Positions 4,860-8,546 of a DNA stretch of 8,546 nucleotides are shown here, in pieces. The translations under genes and the position numbers were made by a program. Under the pieces are notes generated by a model. It was not told the origin of the DNA, ran no database searches, and saw only the letters and a program-made list of their open reading frames with translations. The DNA lies in contig CAZXOC010000305.1 in the NCBI GenBank assembly GCA_964642165.1, positions 1-8,546 on the forward strand, written 5' to 3'. Origin of the DNA: CAYRVX01 sp964642165 (GTDB lineage: Bacteria; Planctomycetota; Phycisphaerae; SM23-33). Position 1 is the first letter of the stretch. Every line of letters starts with the position of its first letter.

Positions 4860-7800
4860 GGTGATCCCGCCGCCGGGGGGGACGGAGTCGCCCATGGTGC
4901 GCTTCAGCGCGATGTAGTCGAGGTAGTTCACGTCGCCGTCGAAGTTCAGGTCGCCGTCGAACCAGTCGGCGTGCGTCGAGCCGAATCCGCCCCGCAGGGC
5001 CAGCACGTCGCCCCGGGCCACCTCGCCGTCGAGGTCCACGTCCCCGTCGAGCTGGGCGTGCAGCGTGATCCGGATGCCCTTGCCGTCGCTGGCGGGCGAG
5101 AGATCCACATTGTACTCGACGTTCGCGATGTACGCCGCGCCGATGTTCCCACCGCCGCGGACGTCCAACTCGCCCTCGATCTCGAAGGCATCCGCCACGA
5201 CGTAACTGCCCCCGAACTTCGAGCTCGCGTCCGTGCCCGGCAGCCACGACGGCGCGATCGCGTCGTTCGGGGCCGTGAGGTCCAGCAGGCTGTCCACGTA
5301 CAACAGGTCGGCCTCGGAGCCTTGCAGTTCCGGCGCCAGCGACGCGCCCGCCTCCAGCGCCACGTCGCCGATGGCGTCCAGCTGCCCGATGCCGTCGCCG
5401 GGGTTCACCTCGCCCCGGACCGAGATGCTGCCCACGATCCCGCCGCCGCCGCTCACGTCGCGGAAGCTCACGCTCGCCGCGCCGGTGAGGTTGGCGGTCG
5501 CGCCTGAGAGAACCGAGAGATTCCCCAAGGTCGCGGCCTCGCCGCCGAGGACATTGAGCGTCGAGTCGGCGGTCACGAGGATATCGGTGTTCGGCCAGGT
5601 GAGACCATGTTGCTCCGGGGGGGAGCCGGCGAGCGCATAGCCGACCGCCGCGTCGAACAATTTGAATCCATCGGGCGTCAGATTCGCGAAAGTGGTGTCG
5701 TGCAAGAAGAACATGACGCGCCGGCCTGCCGCGACCGAAGGTCTGCCTGCGGTTCCGTCACCCAGCAGGGCGTCGCCGACGTCCGCCGCAAGGATTGCGT
5801 GGTAACCCCCAGTCGTCGTCGACGCGACGAGATCAACTCCTCCGCCGAGACCGTCCTTTCCGAACTGCATCGACTCCGCAACGCTGGTGACGGTCACCGT
5901 ACCACTCAGACCGGCGGCCAAAGGATGATTTGCGTCAACAATGTCAATCTGCGTGTGGCCGGATCCAGAGCTATGGGTCTGGAACATCTGCAAATCGCCC
6001 AGATCGTCCTTAGCCAAGGCCGCTTCCCAAGTCATGACTCCCTGCGTGGCGTCTTCATACTTGTATCGCACGGTACTGGAAAGATTTGTCGACGAAATGA
6101 CTACCGCATCATACCCGGCCGCCGAGGAGCCATCCCCTGCCGCCGCCGAGCCCTGCATGTACGTGACGTTCGAGGCCCCGTACAGCGACTGGAGGTGGGC
6201 AAGCACGGCGGCATCAGCGCCGGCAGTAGCGGTGGGGTCCGCTCCGTGAAACAGAATCGTGCCGGCCCCGGCCCCTGCCACGCCGATAGTAAGCGTGCTG
6301 CCCGCGGTGTCGAGAATCAGCGTGCGCACGTCGTCGTCGTTGTCGCTGAACGTGCCGGCGGCGCCGAACGTGTGACCCTCGCTGACGCTGATCGTCTTGT
6401 TGCCGCCCATGACGATCTTGTCGCTGACGGTCATGGCGTCGGCGGCCGTGACTGAGCTGGTCGCATCGACCGTAACCAGGGGGACGGAAACTCCGCCCAC
6501 CTCGGCCGAGCCCGTACCGGAGACGTCGAGCGAAGCTGCAATCGTGCCGCCGACCGTGCTCAGGGCGCCATCGGCGACAGTAACGGTCGCAGCGACCAGT
6601 CCGCCCGTGCCCGTGTACGAGCCACCGCTGGAGACTTCCAGGCTGGCTGCCTCGAAGAGGCCCGTGCCCGTGTCCAGCGAGCCGCCGCTCGTGACGGTGG
6701 CGCCTCCCGTGACCGTCGCTCCGACGGAGCACACGCTGCCGGTGTCGATACTCAGCGAAGGGGTGTCAATCTCGACGGCCGAGTTGATCGAGCCGCCGGT
6801 TACCACAACGGGGCCGAGGCTGGGGAGGCCGACCCCCGTGGCGTCGGTGGCGGCGGCGCCGATGGTGACGCTGCCGGCCGAGTTGAACTCACCGGCGGTC
6901 AGCCCGCCGGAGACGTTGAGCGTGCCGTGTTCGCCGACATTGGCGGCCGTGGCGACGGTCAGGTTGCCGCTTACGTTCAGCGTGGTGGCCCTGGTTTCAC
7001 CCAGTTCGACGCTCTTGGCCAGTTCACCGGCCCGGGAGAGGGCGACGATGTCGCCGTTGTCGATCGTACACTGGCTGGTCGCATCCGGTTCACCATCGGG
7101 GTCCCAGTTGGTCGGGGTCTCCCACCGCAGGTTGCCGAGGCCTCCGTTGTCATCCCAGATGGCGGTGGCGGGGGCGACGGTGGACTCAATCAGGATGACC
7201 CAGTCTTCACCGGGCGAAGACGGCGGCGATCCCAGGGAAACCATGCCACCGCCGTCTATCGTTGTCGTTCCGCCTTCAAAGGTACCTGTTCTCGGGTTGT
7301 ACCAGCGCATGGTGAACGTGCCGGATGCGTCGGAGAGATCGAGCGTGCCCGTGCTGCTGGCATTCGGCAGTTGGATCGCATAGACCTCGCCGGGCTTCGC
7401 CAGGACAACGCCCGAGATCTTGGGGTTCGACTTGTCATAGGTCGATTCGCCGGTGAGCAGGTCGTGGCTCGGCACCATGTCGCCGAATGGTATCTGGTCC
7501 ATGAAGTTCCCCGCGTACCGAGTGTAGCGCCACAGCGGTTCGTACTGCCGGAAGTCGTGTGTATCCAGGACGGTACTCAGGATGTATTCCACGCCGGCTC
7601 CGCCGCCCAGGTACCATTGCCACAACTGGCCCTTGCGTTGCCATTGCATGCCGCCCTGGGCCACGACGCCCGTAGAATAGCTCTCATCATCAGACGTCCG
7701 TGTCATCTCAAGTTCGTCACCCATCAGGGCCAGAGGCTTGCCGGCACTCGCCGTGGCGGCCCTCAGGTCGCCCAGCAGGTTCGGATAGCGCGGGTCGGGG

Positions 7801-8546
7801 TAGTCAGAGCGGGTATACGAAGAACGGTACTGAATCGACAGATAGTCAATACTCGGGTGACCATAAAAGTCAGCGAATACCGCATCTATGCCATCCTCCT
7901 TTATCCAATTGTGGACACCGATCGGGTGGTCATAAGGGTCGACAGACCGAACGTAGTCTGCAAAGGACTTCATGATGGTGGCCGGCTCGAAGCTGCCGAT
8001 GCCTTCCTCGCATATGTTCCACATCAGCCCGTTGACATGGCCAAACCTTGCAGCCAGCTCCCGATAGAACAGCTTGCGTTCGGTGCCGAGGGCGCCGCCG
8101 TCAAGCCTGTTCCTGTTGGCGGCCTCCGCCTCGTTGAGCACGACATGCGGCAGTATTCCGTTTTCCTGGGCATGGTCGAACACCACCCCCCATTGATCGA
8201 GTTTGCTGCAGTCATAGACCAGATCGCTGCTGGTGCTGGCGAAGGGATGCGTGTTCTTGCCGTCGCCCCCGAGGTTCATCGGAAGGAAATAGACGCTGTT
8301 GACCTTCTGCGAACCGAGGTAGTTGAGCGCTCCGATGATCCCCTTGCCCTTTCCGTTGCGCCATGTCGGATCCCCCGAGTTCCAGTCGCCGACGTGGCTC
8401 GGATAGGTCGTGGTCGCGAACGAGCTGCTGCTGGCGGTGTTGTCAAAGCCGGAATACCCCAGGAAGTCCTCCGGGCTGTCGGTGCCGCCCTTGATCCAGT
8501 ACTGTCCCGTCCCGGAGAATTGGAGGTAGTGCTTATCCGGCGCTAG
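4782..8546 (-). CDS. Secreted multidomain DUF5060-type glycoside hydrolase with dockerin and PEP-CTERM (5' partial)
   Basis: The frame is open from the window edge to TGA at 4782-4784, giving 1254 residues (numbered from 8546). The start codon, signal peptide and probably the DUF5060 beta-sandwich lie outside. Residues 1-370 resemble the TIM barrel of DUF5060/apiosidase-like glycosidases: YWIKGGTDSPEDFLGY, GKGKGIIGALNYL, FLPMNLGGDGK (87-97), KLDQW, LDGGALGTERKLFYREL, and WNICEE with Glu180/Glu181 as acid/base candidates. MGDEL (Glu278) is a nucleophile candidate. Residues 374-454 form a small beta domain ending WVILI, like the putative collagen-binding domain that often closes such enzymes. 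Beta-helix repeats (about 519-730), an amidotransferase-like domain (about 761-974), a second beta region (984-1164), a dockerin-like pair of EF loops (1167-1219) and PEP-CTERM (1230-1254) follow. The likely role is polysaccharide or glycoside cleavage at the cell surface; the substrate is unknown. ATG 8279 is inside the barrel and is not the start. Confidence 0.9.
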   Translation of the reverse strand, partial: LAPDKHYLQFSGTGQYWIKGGTDSPEDFLGYSGFDNTASSSSFATTTYPSHVGDWNSGDPTWRNGKGKGIIGALNYLGSQKVNSVYFLPMNLGGDGKNTHPFASTSSDLVYDCSKLDQWGVVFDHAQENGILPHVVLNEAEAANRNRLDGGALGTERKLFYRELAARFGHVNGLMWNICEEGIGSFEPATIMKSFADYVRSVDPYDHPIGVHNWIKEDGIDAVFADFYGHPSIDYLSIQYRSSYTRSDYPDPRYPNLLGDLRAATASAGKPLALMGDELEMTRTSDDESYSTGVVAQGGMQWQRKGQLWQWYLGGGAGVEYILSTVLDTHDFRQYEPLWRYTRYAGNFMDQIPFGDMVPSHDLLTGESTYDKSNPKISGVVLAKPGEVYAIQLPNASSTGTLDLSDASGTFTMRWYNPRTGTFEGGTTTIDGGGMVSLGSPPSSPGEDWVILIESTVAPATAIWDDNGGLGNLRWETPTNWDPDGEPDATSQCTIDNGDIVALSRAGELAKSVELGETRATTLNVSGNLTVATAANVGEHGTLNVSGGLTAGEFNSAGSVTIGAAATDATGVGLPSLGPVVVTGGSINSAVEIDTPSLSIDTGSVCSVGATVTGGATVTSGGSLDTGTGLFEAASLEVSSGGSYTGTGGLVAATVTVADGALSTVGGTIAASLDVSGTGSAEVGGVSVPLVTVDATSSVTAADAMTVSDKIVMGGNKTISVSEGHTFGAAGTFSDNDDDVRTLILDTAGSTLTIGVAGAGAGTILFHGADPTATAGADAAVLAHLQSLYGASNVTYMQGSAAAGDGSSAAGYDAVVISSTNLSSTVRYKYEDATQGVMTWEAALAKDDLGDLQMFQTHSSGSGHTQIDIVDANHPLAAGLSGTVTVTSVAESMQFGKDGLGGGVDLVASTTTGGYHAILAADVGDALLGDGTAGRPSVAAGRRVMFFLHDTTFANLTPDGFKLFDAAVGYALAGSPPEQHGLTWPNTDILVTADSTLNVLGGEAATLGNLSVLSGATANLTGAASVSFRDVSGGGGIVGSISVRGEVNPGDGIGQLDAIGDVALEAGASLAPELQGSEADLLYVDSLLDLTAPNDAIAPSWLPGTDASSKFGGSYVVADAFEIEGELDVRGGGNIGAAYIANVEYNVDLSPASDGKGIRITLHAQLDGDVDLDGEVARGDVLALRGGFGSTHADWFDGDLNFDGDVNYLDYIALKRTMGDSVPPGGGITPEPATLALLALGALAGLRRRRRRRH
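4890..5048 (-). other. Domain: dockerin-like type I module (two EF-hand loops)
   Basis: Two Ca-binding loops are visible. Loop one has Asp1169, Asp1171, Asp1173, Gly1174 and Asp1180 (DVDLDGEVARGD). Loop two has Asp1199, Asn1201, Asp1203, Gly1204 and Asp1210 (DLNFDGDVNYLD), followed by YIALKRTMG. Spacing between loops is as in dockerins. In planctomycetes such modules are common just before PEP-CTERM tails; a cohesin partner is not implied by this alone. Confidence 0.8.
5625..6266 (-). other. Domain: class I glutamine-amidotransferase/ThuA-like fold, embedded
   Basis: Residues 761-974 alternate strand and helix, unlike the beta-rich sequence on both sides. The order is TILFHGADPTA, AVLAHLQSLYG, VTYMQG, YDAVVISST, VMTWEAAL, HPLAAGLSG, the AGRRVMFFLHD segment and FKLFDAAVGYAL. 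The closing pattern of a strand with FFLHD and a final helix LFDAA is typical of extracellular ThuA-like domains. No Cys occurs in the domain, and the position of the nucleophile elbow reads VMTWE, so an amidotransferase or protease reaction is unlikely. A binding role is inferred. Confidence 0.55.
6411..6695 (-). repeat. Beta-helix-type amino-acid repeats of 18-20 residues
   Basis: Within the large protein, rungs start at Val618, Val638, Val657, Val675 and Val693, so spacing is 20, 19, 18 and 18 residues. Typical units are VTSGGSLDTGTGLFEAASLE and VSSGGSYTGTGGLVAATVT. At DNA level the copies share the complement of GCCCGTGCCCGTGT at about 6606 and 6661. The alternation of small polar and aliphatic residues fits a right-handed beta-helix or autotransporter-like stalk that holds the catalytic domain away from the cell. 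Earlier, less regular rungs extend back to about 6990. Confidence 0.6.
7440..8546 (-). other. Domain: DUF5060-associated TIM-barrel glycosidase module
   Basis: This part of the large protein (residues 1-369) carries the catalytic barrel. The strand-end motif WNICEE places Glu at 8004-8009. In clan-A-like glycosidases the acid/base Glu sits at such a strand end, usually after Asn. The second carboxylate, in MGDEL, is at 7713-7715. The DFRQYEPLWRYTRYAGNF and QIPFGDM segments match the conserved C-terminal end of this family. The DNA is locally AT-richer than the rest: 28 of 60 bases are G or C at 7861-7920, against 44 of 60 at 3901-3960 in plsC. Confidence 0.75.

Noticed and set aside
6411..6695. 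CRISPR-like array
   Set aside because: The repeats are in-frame protein repeats of variable length inside a coding region, not uniform repeats with unique spacers.
6927..8546. Long plus-strand open frame (539 codons) opposite the glycosidase
   Set aside because: No family motifs; it mirrors the well-supported DUF5060-type protein on the minus strand.

Overview
The window is GC-rich bacterial DNA and most likely comes from a member of the Planctomycetota, perhaps the Phycisphaerae. Three things point there: a very large secreted protein ending in a dockerin-like Ca-binding module plus a PEP-CTERM (exosortase) tail; a VWA protein with a planctomycete-style AGNEP motif and basic C-terminal region; and a CMP kinase with the GRDQGT variant. 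The assignment is inference from protein style, because no rRNA or other marker is present.

Layout. Bases 1-50 are the last codons of an unidentified plus-strand gene. It converges on a minus-strand gene for a membrane-anchored VWA-domain protein (193-1350), and GC-rich hairpins lie between the two. A tRNA-Leu(CAG) gene (1506-1589) diverges from the VWA gene and has its own recognisable promoter. Three plus-strand housekeeping-type genes follow: a dihydroorotate-dehydrogenase-like flavoprotein (1769-2776), cytidylate kinase cmk (2854-3516) and a PlsC-type acyltransferase (3513-4223). The last two overlap by ATGA. cmk followed by an acyltransferase gene is a widespread bacterial arrangement linking CMP/CDP supply to phospholipid synthesis.

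Bases 4224-4781 hold no convincing gene but are rich in structure: a small hairpin with a T-run, a 12-bp perfect palindrome, an AT-richer block with repeated GGACA motifs and a 12-bp direct repeat, an in-phase heptanucleotide repeat, and several GC hairpins.

The right part (4782-8546, minus strand) is one uninterrupted reading frame of 1254 residues, truncated at its N-terminus by the window edge. It is a mosaic extracellular protein: a DUF5060/apiosidase-like TIM-barrel glycosidase, a small beta-sandwich C-terminal domain, a beta-helix of about 18-20-residue rungs, an embedded glutamine-amidotransferase-like (ThuA-like) domain without a cysteine, a second autotransporter-like beta region, a two-EF-hand dockerin-like module, and a PEP-CTERM anchor ending in seven arginines. 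It probably acts in polysaccharide breakdown at the cell surface.

Most of the window is ordinary. The most interesting items are the domain architecture of the large protein and the repeat-rich intergenic block at 4345-4535.
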